Below, piece after piece: positions 10,627 to 22,783 of a DNA stretch of 64,000 nt. The DNA lies in assembly GCF_029784155.1 (NCBI RefSeq), contig NC_073691.1:65602839-65666838 (forward strand), in the 5' to 3' direction. A program made the position numbers and the translations under genes. The stretch is from Uranotaenia lowii. Lineage: Eukaryota; Arthropoda; Insecta; Diptera; Culicidae. How positions within the stretch are numbered: position 1 is the stretch's first letter; each line of letters begins with the position of its first letter. The notes beneath the pieces are model-generated. The model ran no database searches. It worked only from the letters and a program-made list of their open reading frames with translations, and was not told the DNA's origin.

Positions 10627-12361
10627 CTCATGCCTTCGATCCCATTTTTCATGTTTTAGGGTTCATATTTCGGGATTTAGGTCTCAAGTCTGTAGTTTCA
10701 GGTCTCAGGTCTCTGTTTGAATAATTAGTTTTCCCAACACTTAAATCGCATTCATCGAAAAAAATAGTTGTTGTTTCTTTATTCGTCACGTGAAGCTATT
10801 AGAAAAGACCTAAATTGACTTGTAATGTTTTTTAGCCTTATTTGTAAAATAATTAATTTTTCTATTCTGGTGATACGAATAAAGAATTTTCGTACATTTT
10901 TTTCAAGCGTTGTTTTGCTTACCGTTTTTATATAAAATTGCTTCAAGTACTTTTTTTTACGAAGCATGGTAAAAACTCATAATTAGATTAAAGATACCAT
11001 TTCCTTTTATTTCCTTGTTTATTCAGTGGCTCGATAATCAGATTAGTCGCATGCTTGAGAAATGTTCAAGCTGAACTCTCAATTGACCACACTTCATTGA
11101 GTTGATTTATTAATTTATTCCCCCAACACTGATTCAACAACCAGGCAAGGGCCCTCCCTCACGAGAGGCCCTGGTAACACACATAAACCTGTTTGGCGCC
11201 TCTCATTTCCGAGTTGCTTCCGACATTTCCAAAGAAAGTTAAGACAAACTCGGTACTCGAAACCATCGGAAGGCAATAAAAGAACAACTTTCCATGTGAA
11301 CGTATCAACTTGGCGGATTTTCTTCGTTCAGCACCAGGAATTGGTTGAAAACTTGAAGGGATCGTTATAAAGAATGTTTTTTTTTCAGAAATTTCTTTAA
11401 AAAAAAGACATAATTTTAATGAAGGTTAGCCAAATTGCCATGCCAGGTTCAGTTCATAGTTTGTGGTCATTTCATATCAAGAAAATGTAAAAAAATGATA
11501 TCAGATATTATTACAACAAATAAATTTATTTTGACCAATGAAATGTCATTTTTGTCACGGGGGAAAATGATTCAGTTATAAAAAAAAACGAAAATACATT
11601 ATTTCAAACGCCTTCGGTTGCTTTATGCTGGTTTCGTTTCGCAGCATTTTTCATCCCCATTGCGCAATTTGGCAACGACAACAATACCTTAAAGCGTTGG
11701 ATTTTTAGATTGAAATTAACTGCCCAAAGTCCAAGAAAGGCGAAAAACATTGTAAAAATCTAGGTTAGCAAAAGTCAGTCTGAGAGTTCATGTAACAAAA
11801 GCCGGTGGCCGAATTTTCGGTTCATTTCTGGCCCTGTGCTTTTTGATGATGAATTGGGAGGTTTTGTGACAGCTCGTGGAAACACACGATCGAAGTGCTA
11901 GGCTTTTCTCATTTGCTTGATTTGCCGCTTCTATGACTTTGCAAATTCGCCAGCCCGTCTGGGGAGTTGTATAATTTATGTTTTCCAAACTTAGATGCAG
12001 GTAAGCGTTTTTTCTTTGATAATGAGAAACTGAATAAATGTGTGGCAATTCTGTTAGGCCATATTTTAAAACAAGCTTTTTAGGTAAAACTTCAATTGTC
12101 TGAAACTTGAGTGGACATTTATTTTTTGCCTTCGAGTATCTACATTTAACAAATTAACTTAATCATCGCCTATCCTTCATTCCATTACAAATTCTTCTAG
12201 GTACCTAGCATTTCATATCGCCGCACTTGTCAATGAACATACTTAAATTAACAAATTGAATTAAATATAAACTGATTGCTTAATACCAGTGTTCGGCTTC
12301 GCTGAAAAGTCAGCTCTGCTAATTGAATCGCTAACTCGGTCATAGTTAGCTGTATCTAACT
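10627..12361. other. Noncoding stretch
   Basis: No convincing gene is visible. There is a short GGTCTCA-type reiteration at about 10670-10715 and moderately GC-rich, unique-looking sequence at 11630-12050. Small frames on the minus strand (10779-10967 and 11788-12048) show no domain and are not called. Confidence 0.4.
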
Positions 12362-12555
12362 AAAACCATCATATGTCACTTCCATCTGTACCGTTGAGCC
12401 GTCAACACGTACGCCGGAGCATCGTATCGTTGCTGTGTACCTGCAGGAACATTTTAAATTATTTATTTTTTCCTTACCTGTATTTCAATCAGCACTTTTC
12501 AGTGCTAAAATTATTTTCATTTTCTTTTATTCATATTTTCTCTTTTCTTTCCAGC

Positions 12556-13989
12556 ATGGGGAAGTCTTCGGCCGGCTCAAGGGCCGGAAGAAAACGGATT
12601 GCTGAACCTAATCCAGGGCCATCTGCCAAAAAAGTTGAAATTTCCAATTCATTCGATGTCCTTCATAACATTGGTGATGAGGAAATATTCATATTTAATT
12701 CTGATAAGAGTACTAAGAAACCTTCTTCTTCTTCTTATACTCTTAAAAACGAAAAGATTCCACCAATAACGGTCACGATTCCTGACTTCAATGCCTTTCG
12801 AAAAGAAATCGTCACTTCCGTCAAGGATGTGAAGATTTCTTTTCAGATCGGTCGAAGGGGAACTGCTCGTATATTGGCGGAATCTTTAAATGATTTTCAA
12901 AAAAATTTAAATTATTTGAATAATAAAAAACATCAATTTTTTACGTACGACACTAGAGGTGATCGTCCTTTTAAAGTTGTACTTCGTGGTCTCACCGGCG
13001 ATCAGACACCGGATGAGATCACAAATGAATTAAATTCTTTGTTAGGTTTTTCTCCAATTCAAGTAATTCAAATGAGGAAAAGAACCAACACGAATAATAC
13101 CAGTAGTGTTGGTTTTGCTCCTGAACTTTATTTGATCCATTTTAAAAAGGATCAGGTCAATAATTTGAAAATTTTGGAAAAGGCTCGTCTTATGTTTCAT
13201 TGTCGAGTAAAATTTGAACCTTTTCGTAAATCCCATACCAATTTTTTACAAAATATTACGCAATGTCGTCGTTGTCAAGCTTTTTGTCATGGCACTAAAA
13301 ATTGTAGAATGAATGCCAGATGCATGTTTTGCGGCTCATTCGATCATGAAAAATCTAAATGCCTTTTTGGTGGTGATAAGCCAAAAACAGAATTTTTTAA
13401 GTGTGCGAATTGCGCAGGTAATCATTCCTCGAATTCTCTAGATTGTCCCGTTAGGGCAAAAATTGTTGCTTCTAGGAAAAACCCCAAAGTTTCCAGAAAA
13501 GTTTCTTCTCCTCCTTCCTCTTTTTCGTCTACACACGTCAGACCGGCAAACAACCTGCCTGTTCGCAGTCAGCCTCGGCCTACATTGGAATCACGGCTGG
13601 GTAATACCCGAAGTGATTTTAATGTTACCTGGGCTGATTCTGCGCCACAGACTCGTTGTTTATCGTTCTCAGAGGTGGTTGAAAATGGGTTGCCCTCTTC
13701 AGGTTTAACTAATAAAAATGGGAAAAAACCAAGTCTCAACGTTCATGCGAAGGCTTGGGAAAATCCCCGAAATTCAAATACTTTTTCTTCTCCTTCCTCT
13801 TCTGATTCTAACAATTTTGTTGATTTGGGTGAGATTACTGAGGAAAAATTAAAATTTTTGCATCAAAATTTAATGGAAATGATGCAACTTATGTTGAAAG
13901 CAAATTCAATGTTTGAAGCTTTCCAAACTTCTTTTAATTATGCTAACAAAATTATTATGACTTTACGATTCCCTCATGGATCCAAATAG
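12556..13989 (+). CDS. ORF1, gag-like nucleic-acid-binding protein of Jockey LINE
   Basis: A 477-residue frame encodes the RNA-binding partner of a Jockey-type retrotransposon. The N terminus is basic and Ser-rich. The middle has the conserved stretch preceding the zinc knuckles (RGLTGDQTPDEI through KFEPFRKS), as in PRE_C2HC proteins. Three CCHC-type knuckles follow: CRRCQAFCHGTKNC, CMFCGSFDHEKSKC and CANCAGNHSSNSLDC. The tail is Ser/Asn-rich. The open frame extends up to an ATG at 12373, but that ATG lies in the target duplication and is host sequence. The start at 12556 (MGKSSAGSRAG) fits the usual basic start and is preferred. The stop TAG at 13987-13989 overlaps the start of ORF2 by 14 nt, suggesting coupled translation. 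The frame is intact. Confidence 0.85.
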   Translation: MGKSSAGSRAGRKRIAEPNPGPSAKKVEISNSFDVLHNIGDEEIFIFNSDKSTKKPSSSSYTLKNEKIPPITVTIPDFNAFRKEIVTSVKDVKISFQIGRRGTARILAESLNDFQKNLNYLNNKKHQFFTYDTRGDRPFKVVLRGLTGDQTPDEITNELNSLLGFSPIQVIQMRKRTNTNNTSSVGFAPELYLIHFKKDQVNNLKILEKARLMFHCRVKFEPFRKSHTNFLQNITQCRRCQAFCHGTKNCRMNARCMFCGSFDHEKSKCLFGGDKPKTEFFKCANCAGNHSSNSLDCPVRAKIVASRKNPKVSRKVSSPPSSFSSTHVRPANNLPVRSQPRPTLESRLGNTRSDFNVTWADSAPQTRCLSFSEVVENGLPSSGLTNKNGKKPSLNVHAKAWENPRNSNTFSSPSSSDSNNFVDLGEITEEKLKFLHQNLMEMMQLMLKANSMFEAFQTSFNYANKIIMTLRFPHGSK

Positions 13990-16634
13990 ATGTTTAAATA
14001 TTATGAATTGGAACGCTAGATCTTTGCTGGCTAACCAAGACGAGTTCTTTTTATTTTTGAAAACTCAAAACATACATATTGCTGCCATCACTGAAACTTT
14101 TTTAAAGCCAGACAATAACTTGAAAAGCAATGCTTTCTTTAAAATTTTACGAAATGATCGACTTGATCGACAAGGTGGGGGTGTAGCTATTGTCATCAAT
14201 AGTCGTCTCAAATTTAGACTTCTTCCTTCTTTCAATACAAAAGTCTTAGAAACAATTGGAATTGAATTAGAAACTTCTATGGGGAAAATTATAATTGTTG
14301 CCGCATATTTGCCTTTTCAATGTAGCGGTGAACAGAAAAATTTTTTGAAGGGAGATTTACAAAAACTCACCAGAAATAAATCTAAATTTTTTATTATTGG
14401 TGACTTTAATGCAAAACACCGATCTTGGAATAATATTTCATCAAATTCAAATGGGAATATTTTATTTAACGACTGCTCTGCAGGTTATTATACTGTTGAA
14501 TATCCTAATGGGCATACTTGTTTTTCTTCAATTAGAAATCCCTCCACAATTGATTTGGTTCTAACGGATTTAGGCGAGCATTGTAGTCAATTAGTTACTC
14601 ATGCGGACCTCGATTCAGACCACCTTCCAGTAACTTTTTCTTTATCCCAAAGTCCCATTGAAAACCCTTTAAAATCAACTTTTAATTTTCAAAAGGCTAA
14701 CTGGGAGCGATATATGAATTTTATTGAACGTAATTTAGATGTAAACGTTCCATTGAATTCAATAGAAGATATTGATTTGGCTGTAGAAAATTTGACAACT
14801 TCAATAGTCAATGCTAGAGCCGCTTCAATACCTAAAGTTAAACATAAATTTAATCAACCTTTAATTGATGATGATCTTCAGTTTTTGATACGACTGAAAA
14901 ACATTCGTCGACGCCAATATCAACGTACTAGGGATCCTTATTTGAAATTAATTTATTGCGACCTTCAAAAAGAGATCAAACGTCGTTTAAATTTCATTCG
15001 TAATGAAAATTTTTGCTAAAGCAGTAGAGGACATAAAACCCTACTCAAAGCCATTTTGGAAATTAACTAAAATTCTAAAAAAGCCCCAGAAGCCAATTCC
15101 TACTTTGAAAGATGGGGATAAACTTCTTTTAACTAATTCAGAAAAAGCTCAAAAATTAGCCCAACAATTTGAGTCTGCTCATGATTTAAATTTAAACGTT
15201 GTAAGTCCAATTGATGCTCAAATTTCCCTAGAATTTGATGATATTCTTTCTAAGCAAATTGTGTTTGAAAGTTCTTGTGAGACAAATATTGATGAACTTA
15301 AATTGATTTTCAAAAAATTTAAAAATATGAAAGCCCCGGGGGAAGATGGGATTTTCTATATTCTTATTAAAAAGTTGCCTGAAAGCACTTTAATTTTTTT
15401 AGTTAAAATCTTCAATAAATGTTTTCACTTGGCTTATTTTCCCAATAAATGGAAAAATGCCAAAGTAACTCCAATTTTGAAACCTGGAAAAAGTGCTTCA
15501 GAGCCTTCAAGTTATCGACCAATTAGTTTGCTTCCTTCTTTAAGTAAACTATTTGAGAGAGTTATTTTGAATAGAATGATGATTCACATTAATCAGAATT
15601 CTATTTTCCCTGATGAACAATTTGGTTTTCGTCATGGACATTCTAATACACATCAACTTTTGAGTGTAACTAATATGATTAACGCTAGCAAATCTGAGGG
15701 TTATTCAACTGGTGTTGCTCTTCTTGATATTGAAAAAGCTTTTGACAGTGTTTGGCACAAAGGTTTAGTAGCTAAATTAGCTCGATTTGATTTTCCTGTA
15801 TATCTCACCAAAATTATTCAAAATTATTTGACTAACCGAACTTTGCAAGTAAGCTATCAAAATTCATGCTCTGAAAGGATACCCATTAGAGCTGGTGTCC
15901 CTCAGGGTAGTATACTTGGGCCTATTTTATACAATATTTTTACTTCTGATCTTCCTGATGTCCCAGAAGGAAAAGGTAGAAGATTATTTGCTGACGATAC
16001 TTTGCTTTCAGCCAAAGGTCGAAATTTACGGGTGGTACGCAGTAGATTGCAACAAAATTTAAATTCCTTTTTGAATTACTTGAAAATGTGGAAAATTTCT
16101 CCTAACGCTTCCAAAACTCAACTTATTTTATTTCCCCATAAGCCAAGAGCAAATTTTTTAAAACCTAATGAAAATCATTCCATAACTTTTAATGGGGTTT
16201 CTTTAGAATGGTCTGATCACGTGAAGTACTTGGGACTCACACTTGATCGGAATCTTTCTTTTAAGAATCACATTGAAGATATTCAATCTAAATGTAATAA
16301 ATACACTAAATCTCTTTATTCTCTCATCAACAGGAAATCCCGGTTGTGTCTGCGAAATAAGATGCTCATCTACAAACAAGTTTTCCGACCAGCGATCATG
16401 TATGCAGTTCCGATTTGGTCTAGCTGCTGCGCGACGAGGAAGAAAGCCATCCAGAGGATTCAGAACAAAGTTCTGAAAATGGTTTTGCGGCTTCCACCTT
16501 GGCACAGCACCGAAGATCTTCATCGAATTGCGGGCATTGAATCGATCGGAGAGATGGCCAACAAAATTATCTCCAACTTCAGAGGCAAATCGATGCAGTC
16601 TTCCATCGCAGAGATTCGTTCTCTTTATGTTTAG
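13976..16634 (+). pseudogene. ORF2, endonuclease-reverse transcriptase of Jockey LINE (one frameshift)
   Basis: The first frame (13976-15019) is an apurinic-like endonuclease with NWNARSL, AITET, GGGVAIV, IIGDFNAKH and DSDHLPV, which carry the catalytic Asn, Glu, Asp and His residues. The second frame (15003-16634) is the reverse transcriptase: YRPISLLPSLSKLFE, FGFRHGHS, ALLDIEKAFDSVWH, AGVPQGSILGP and the catalytic LFADDTLL, then a C-terminal region with LPPWHSTEDLHRI typical of Jockey elements. The frames overlap near 15003-15019 around a T run in AAAATTTTTGCT, so one homopolymer length change accounts for the break. Whether it is real mutation or a sequencing error is unknown. All catalytic motifs are otherwise present. 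The protein nicks target DNA and copies its own RNA there. Confidence 0.9.
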
Positions 16635-16892
16635 TTTAATTTTAGGATAGTGTTTAGTTTTAAGTATAAAATATTTTTGCTATTACAGGATGTTCTCCTA
16701 CATTAAAAACTTGATTGCGCTCAGCAAATTTAAATCTTATAAATAAATTTTTATAATCTAGTTAACTATAGGGCTATGAACAGTTCATTATTGAGCTGAA
16801 CACCTAGTTTAATGCAATAATGTAATATAAGTGTAATGATGATTTGATACAAATAAAGACATATTTAAAAAAAAAAAAAAACCATCATATGT

Positions 16893-17480
16893 TGTTTCAA
16901 AGTTGAAGAACTAAAAAAAAGTACTTGTCGCTTATAGGGTTTCTCATTTTGTCTAAGAACGATTAAAAATTACCAGTTTATACACAATTAAGCAGCAAAT
17001 ATTTTTTTTACTTTTGTGGCAACACGCCTTTTTCAAAAAAATTAATCAATAAAAATTTGATTCTAATAAATCGTAGGCAATCGATTTTTTATCAAAAACT
17101 GCTCATTAGCTGAGCTGCAATGGTTATGGGCACTTTTTTCCAGTCTTTGGAGAAGTTTTTTATCAGTTTGAATCAGTTTCGCTTGGTGACAATTTGGAAG
17201 ATTCATTTCCGTCGAAACGAGCTTGACTTTGTTGGATTTCTACTAAGCCATAGTGACTTTTGAGTAGTGAACTGATGCCAAATCCAGGTGATCATGCTTG
17301 CGTATCATGGGTTGCAGGCGACGGTTCAGGCACTCTCCGACTTAAATAGCTCTATTTATTGTGTCAGTATTCACGAACGGCTCGAAAAGCATGTCAAACT
17401 CACATAAAGCTTGCCAAGCCAATGCACTCTCACCGATTTTTTTTCGGTTACAATCAATTTCCCAATCTGGTCGGGAACGT
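16893..17480. other. Noncoding stretch
   Basis: AT-rich flank of the LINE with no recognisable gene or repeat. The short frames at 17342-17599 in both orientations have no domain. Confidence 0.4.
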
Positions 17481-17712
17481 AAGTAGAGATGGATTGGGCA
17501 CACGCTGCCAAGAGATGAAAACGAGATTTTCAGAGAGGCACTTGACTGGAATCCAGGTGGGCATCTAAAAAGAGGCAGGCCCAAAAGCTCGTGGCGCAAA
17601 CCTTAGCTGGCAGCAAGTGAAGACGTTGGCTCCGGATCACCAGCAGTGGAGATCTTTTATCTTGGTCCTATGCTTCGGTCAATAGGCGCCGGACTCTTAG
17701 GTATATTGCTAG
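17481..17712 (+). pseudogene. LINE C-terminal fragment, same family as 57644-58546
   Basis: The sequence from CGGGAACGTAAGTAGAGATG to CTTAGGTA matches 58273-58535 closely. It lacks about 44 bp present in the other copy after AGCTCGTGGCG and carries scattered substitutions. It corresponds to the reverse transcriptase tail with WIGHTL and RRGRPK-type wording. It is a dead 3' fragment. Confidence 0.75.
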
Positions 17713-17969
17713 GTAGGTCTTGCCCATACTTTGATCAGTCCGAATAGTATAATACTGTGACCGCCTGTCTGTCTTCAAAAATACTTCAATACTTCCACAA
17801 TACTATGAATGTATTTTATATATGTCTTAAGACCCAATCTTAACTTGATACGATGGACATTGCCGAGAATGAATCCACGATCTGAAGCAGTTTTCTTACT
17901 GGGGCGAAAGCACGCATGACTTTACGGTGCAAAGTTTTGTCCACCGGACCCGGTTTCCGCCCAGATTTT

Positions 17970-18228
17970 GTTTTTCATGTAGTACTACCATCGGTTTGGA
18001 CACGTAGCTCCGTCACTATCCCCAACCTTCGGTGACATAGTAGAGACACTAGAGCACCTAGTGTTCAGCTGTCCAAAGTTCAAAGGGGTACGCTCGGACA
18101 TGCCTGCTGCCTGTGTACCCGAAACGACAGCCGAAAACATCGTTCGGAGAATATGTAAGGATACCAATAGTTGGCGCGTGGTCAGCGATAAAATCATTCA
18201 GGTCATGACTGCCCGGCAGAGGAGTTAA
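17970..18228 (+). pseudogene. R1-clade LINE C-terminus remnant
   Basis: Translation on the plus strand gives CFM.YYHRFGHVA, ETLEHLVFSCPKFKGVR and NIVRRICKDTNSWRVVS, ending MTARQRS before a stop at 18226-18228. This is the CCHC-bearing C terminus of R1-type ORF2, here decayed. A relative lies at 23925-24235. It belongs to a set of R1-like pieces at 17.9-26.5 kb. Confidence 0.65.
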
Positions 18229-18231
18229 AAC

Positions 18232-18990
18232 CAGAAGATAAGACTACACCTTCTACGTATGCTGAGCTGCTAGGTACACCGCGTACATTGTGTCGGATAT
18301 CTCCACAATTACCGTCGTGAAGTATCCGAGTAGAACGCGCCTCCTGCAACGGAAGCTGTGGAGATAAGACAATACTTTCTCCGCAGTCGAGCTCGTAGGG
18401 GGAAGAGTATTCACGCCGCGGAATACTTTTGGTAGAGTGGAGTCACGTCGCCGTCTAGTGAGCCACTCATGACGGGTAGGATGACATCATCGGGATTCAT
18501 CTGAGTCTTCAGTGTAGCATAAAAGATCCTTACGTTTGCTGTGACAAGCACGAGTCTAGGATGAGCTGCTCTCGATTTGGCACACGGAAACTCTAGGGTT
18601 GGCAGCTGAAAAGATGCCACCCAAATCAGATAGACCGGACTACGGTCGGAGTAGCGTCCGAACCGAGCAGTATACAAAGATAAAACTCAACCTTCTGTGT
18701 ATGGCGAGCTGCTAGGTTCGTAGTAAACAAAGTGTAGGATACATCCACCGACGCGGAACATCTGAGTAGAATGCACCTCCTGCAACGGAAGCTGCGGAGA
18801 TAAGACAATACCTTCACCGCAGTCGAACTCGTAGGAGTAAGAGTATTCAGGCCTCGGAATACTCTCGGGTAGAGTGACTTCACGTAGCCGGCGAGTCGGT
18901 GTAGGATGATGACGTTTTCGCCGATAATCATCCGAGTAGTTGCGTAAAGTCACAGACGTGTTCTGATTCGTCACACGGACGGGCGAAGGA
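18232..18990 (+). repeat. Two-copy ~443-bp repeat, R1-like 3' tail
   Basis: GATAAGACT.CACCTTCT.CGTATG.GAGCTGCTAGG starts near 18235 and returns near 18678. CGCCTCCTGCAACGGAAGCTG and CTCGTAGG...AGAGTATTC also recur in order. The same words appear after the R1 terminus at 24242 and, past the mariner, at about 25586-25760. These are the 3' untranslated tails of the R1-like element, tandemly doubled here. Confidence 0.65.
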
Positions 18991-19254
18991 CAGCTGAGCT
19001 AACACAAGCCGAGCTAAGATATCAAGTCAAGCTTCTTAGCTCAAGCAGTCAAACTAGGTCTGGTCTCTAATATTGGACTCGAATAGAGGTGGAGCACTCG
19101 ATAGTTGTGGTAGACAAACGAGTAGTAGTTCCACCTTCCCGCGGTGCAGAGTGGAAACGTGTCTGCAGATGTAGGGCTGAGAGAACTACTTACGAATAAG
19201 AATTACTATTGGAAAACATCGTTGGAAACCGATAGTTACTAACCTGATCTCATT

Positions 19255-19675
19255 CCACACATGAACCATTGAAGTTGGACCGTGTGTTATCGTGTCCAAA
19301 CGCACAAATAAGTACCTAAGAGTGATGATCGACGACAGACTCAGCTTCACGAGTAATGTCGACTACGTGAAGTACGATGAAGTCGAATTCCTCAGCATTC
19401 CGAATTAGCAAGAGGAGGATACTGTCAAACGTGACCACGTCAATCTTGCGGTACGAAGCGGTGGCCTGGAGGCAGCCCTGGAAGAACAGTGTAACCTACA
19501 GAGACTTGGCAGCGTTCAGCGGCTGATGAACTTGTGGGTTATGAGTGGATACCGGACAATCTCTAGCAACAGTTGTAGGACAGCTCAGCGAGAAGAAGGT
19601 GGACCCATCGTCTGATCCTGCACATTGGGAGCTGGATCGAAGGAAGACACGGTAAAGTGAACTTCCGCAATTCCA
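19255..19675 (+). pseudogene. R1-clade reverse transcriptase remnant
   Basis: In shifting plus frames the sequence reads KYLRVMIDDRLSFT, GGxxSSKRRILSNVTTSILRYEAVAW and LGSVQRLMNLWVMSGYRTIS, then RRHGKVNF near 19650. These follow the order of the thumb and C-terminal part of R1-clade ORF2. Multiple frameshifts make it dead. It stops where the (AAAT)n tail of the minus-strand LINE begins, and the expected next motif (CFMKYDYRF) appears at about 23930, so the LINE probably inserted into this remnant. Confidence 0.6.
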
Positions 19676-19684
19676 GATTAGTCA

Positions 19685-19720
19685 TAGATTTATTTATTTA
19701 TTTATTTATTTGTTTATTTC
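19685..19720 (-). repeat. (AAAT)n 3' tail of the minus-strand LINE
   Basis: ATTTATTTATTTATTTATTTG on the plus strand marks the 3' terminus of the minus-strand element. Short tandem tails of this sort replace poly(A) in CR1/I-type LINEs. Confidence 0.65.
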
Positions 19721-19798
19721 CTGTAGCGTAAGGCCTAACCTTTTAATTTACTACATTCGATTTTACATTATAAAATTAACTTCACTTCACATTTGACA

Positions 19799-22725
19799 TT
19801 ATCGGCTGTTCCAATATTCTAAACATTCTCTTTCGAAAATTGCTTCTGAGCTTGAACGTTTAACTTCAACTGGCAGCGTATTATAATTTGCTACACCTCT
19901 TACAAAGAACGAGCTGCCGTACAATGAAGTACTATTTGCTGGAATTAATAGATTTCGCTGTCTAAGACCTTGCATCTGTGTGATTTTGCAAAAATGCGTA
20001 GGTGGGGCACGGGTTGTTATTATTTTGCGTATTGTCAGGCAAGAACGATATGCGTAGAACCATTTAAACGGACATCCGATTAAATTTCGTTGGCGATGGG
20101 TCACTGAGCTGTATCGGTTGAGTCCTTAGACGTATCGAAAGCATGAGTTTAAAGCTACTCGCAAACGTCCGAATGCATATACACTTGGACACACGTGCAA
20201 GTTATCTCCAAACAAGAAGTGCGGCAAAATCAGAGTTTTAAAAAGTTTCAATCGGGTGTTAGTAGGTGCTAAATACGTGGAAGAATATAGAGCACGTAGT
20301 CCGGCATAAATTTTTCCACACTGCTGAAGAATGAAAGCGTCCCAGCAAAGGTCATCCTGGAACAAGAAGCCTAAGTTACTGGCTTGATTAGTCCATTGAA
20401 TAGCCACACCATCCATTAGTATATCGTTTTGAGCTCCAGGGGCATTCTGTCGCCGGTTTCTTACACAGAGCACTTTACTTTTGTTTTGGTTAACCGTTAG
20501 TCCATACCGCCTGCACCATTCAGCCATCCGGTCGACGTCTTCATTGACCAATCCTATTAAATGCTCAATACTAGTACCAACTCCCGTGGCATAAAGTTGA
20601 ACATCATCGGCATATAGCTGTATAGAGCAATGTTTAATAACAGTAGGTAGATCGTTGATGTAGTAGCAGAACAGTAGTGGTCCTAGAACTGAACCTTGGG
20701 GTACGCCAGATTTCACCAAAACACTTTTTGAATAAGCTCCGTCGCTAAAGACAGTCTGCTTGCGATCTTTCAGATAAGATTTTATTAGTTTTACAGCTGC
20801 CTCTGTAAATCCGAATTTAGTTGCGAGCTTGTAACACAATAGTTGATGAGAAATCGTATCAAAAGCTTTAGAGAAATCCAGTAGAAGCAAAATTCCAATT
20901 CCTTTTCGATCCAAGACAACTCCCAAGTCATCGTAGACTCGTAAAACAGCCGTTTAACAGCTATGACCTCGTCGAAAACCTGCTTGAAATTCAGATAACA
21001 GATTATTTTTATCTGTGTAGGAAGCCATTTGATGTTTTAAGATCCTTTCAAAAGCTTTCGAAAGAGCACAGAGAATACTTATCGGTCTCAAGTTAGTTAA
21101 AGAGTTTAGCCGAGTGTTCTTCTTAATCGGCAAAATTTTTGCATGCGACCAACAACTTGGAAACTGCGAGCTGGCAATAAACTTGTTGAACATGAACGTT
21201 AAAGGGTGTATGATGAAAGGTAGAACAATTTTTATGAAGCTCATCGGTAAACCATCGAAGCCAGCAACATTGGATTTGACCTCCCAAATCGCATTTACAA
21301 TTTCCCACCATTGCACAGGTCTGAAACTAAATGTTGTTGTTGTGATATCGTATGGTAGACTATTTTCAAAAGTACTTGCGGAATGGCTTGAAGTAAAAAA
21401 CCGATTCACGTCATCTGGATCCAATTCGCAGAACGAATTAGTCTTTTCACTACCAACTCCAAATCGGCGTACTCTCTTCCAAAGCTCTCCAGGACATAAT
21501 CGGCTATCCAAATAGGTTTCCAAATACACTTTCTTGGCCCTCGTTATAGCTGCATTAGCACGATTTCGAAGTGTCTTGAAGATTTGACGTTTCCTGCTTT
21601 TCAAATCAGCTGACGCATAAAGCCAATCCTTGTAGGCTAAATCTCTTTCCAAGATAGCTTTCCGAACATCAACGTTGAACCACGGATTATTTTTCTTACG
21701 GCATGCTCTTCTTCTCAAAGGAATACAATTATCGTGGACCCTTTTAACTTGATCATTGAAGAATTTCAGCATATCGTTGGAGGATTCCAAAACATATAAT
21801 TGATCCCATGCTATGCAACTAAGAGCATCTTGCAAAATATGTGGATTAAAGTTTACGTAGTCCCGATAAGTTTCGTAGTTTTTGGGTTGAGTAATATCAA
21901 TATCAATTGATGCAAATATAAGGTCATGCTGGGATATACCAGGGAAACCGACTTGTCCAAATCGAAGTTACTTAACTTCAGAACTAATCAAAAACAGATC
22001 TAATTGGGATCAAGTGCTTTCGCAAAAATACGTTGGTTCACTTCCGATCGAATTTAGGGCAAAATTACGCAGAACTGCTTCAAATTGGGTTCGCCTCTGA
22101 CTAACACTTAATAAATTGATGTTAAAATCACCCACGAGGACTATATTCTCATAGCAGGAAGAATATTCAGATAGTTTTTGGGTCAAAAAATGAGTACAGT
22201 CATTGCCAGGTGGATTGTAGACTACCACTAGAAGAAACTGTATCCCGTTTATGTGAAACTCAAGTGCCAAGTACTCTGTTTTGTCTACACAATCTGTAGC
22301 TAGCTCCGAGCAAAACAACTTTTTACACCTTAAAGTATTCCGGTAGTAAACAACAATTCCGTCACCACGTCAAGGGAGTATCCATCAATTGCGATACTTC
22401 TATCGCTGTTCTTTTCCGACAGCCAGGACTCAGTAAAACAGGCTATTTCAACTTTAGAGTTAACCAGGGCTTGCCTTATCTCATCTAACTTGAGCATACT
22501 CCTTGCGCATAAACTTTGAACATTACCATGGCAAATGTTTAATTTACCAGTAAACAGAGCAGCGTGTAATACAGCTCCAGGTATACTTGCATTAGAGGGA
22601 TTAAAAGCAAAGGACATCATAAATACTGTCAGAAGCAATTTCAAACTGAGAATAAATAAACTGGGTTTGAACTTTTTTTTACAATTCTTCAAAAAATCAC
22701 AATTTACAATAGTATTACAAATCAA
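19799..22725 (-). pseudogene. ORF2 endonuclease-reverse transcriptase (broken)
   Basis: Reading down the minus strand: the endonuclease has LNICHGNVQSL, CFTESWL, VVVYNPPG and LVGDFNINLL. The reverse transcriptase follows with LRPISILCALSKAFERIL, FQAGFRRGHS, LLLLDFSKAFDTISH, SGVPQGSVLGPLL and the catalytic YADDVQLY. The C terminus ends EYWNSR. Everything from 22318 to 19799 is one frame interrupted by stops at 22010-22012, about 21970, 20954-20956 and 20126-20128. The first endonuclease part (22725-22360) is in another frame, with the glycine-rich segment lost at the junction. It is dead but clearly homologous throughout. Confidence 0.85.
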
Positions 22726-22783
22726 TCAGGTCAATCAACTTTAAAAGTGAAGCATTCATACATACAATAATTCGAAAATAAAA

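Larger units (their letters stand above)
12377..16877 (+). mobile_element. Nearly complete Jockey-clade LINE
   Basis: The element is flanked by a target duplication: AAAACCATCATATGT at 12362-12376 and again at 16878-16892, after a terminal A run. It has a 5' leader, ORF1 with zinc knuckles, an overlapping ORF2 (endonuclease plus reverse transcriptase) and a 3' UTR ending AATAAAGACATATTT plus poly(A). At the 5' end TCACTT overlaps an initiator-like TCA. At +28 from its A the sequence is ACACGT, one mismatch from the downstream promoter element, so the 5' end may be full length. One frameshift near 15010 is the only clear damage. A 5'-truncated relative sits at 29819-32263. Confidence 0.9.

Noticed and set aside
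11788..12048. 86-codon minus-strand frame
   Set aside because: No domain, and its length is expected by chance.
12373..12555. Upstream extension of ORF1 from the ATG at 12373
   Set aside because: The ATG lies in the 15-bp target duplication, so it is host sequence. The extension is hydrophobic and unlike ORF1 proteins.
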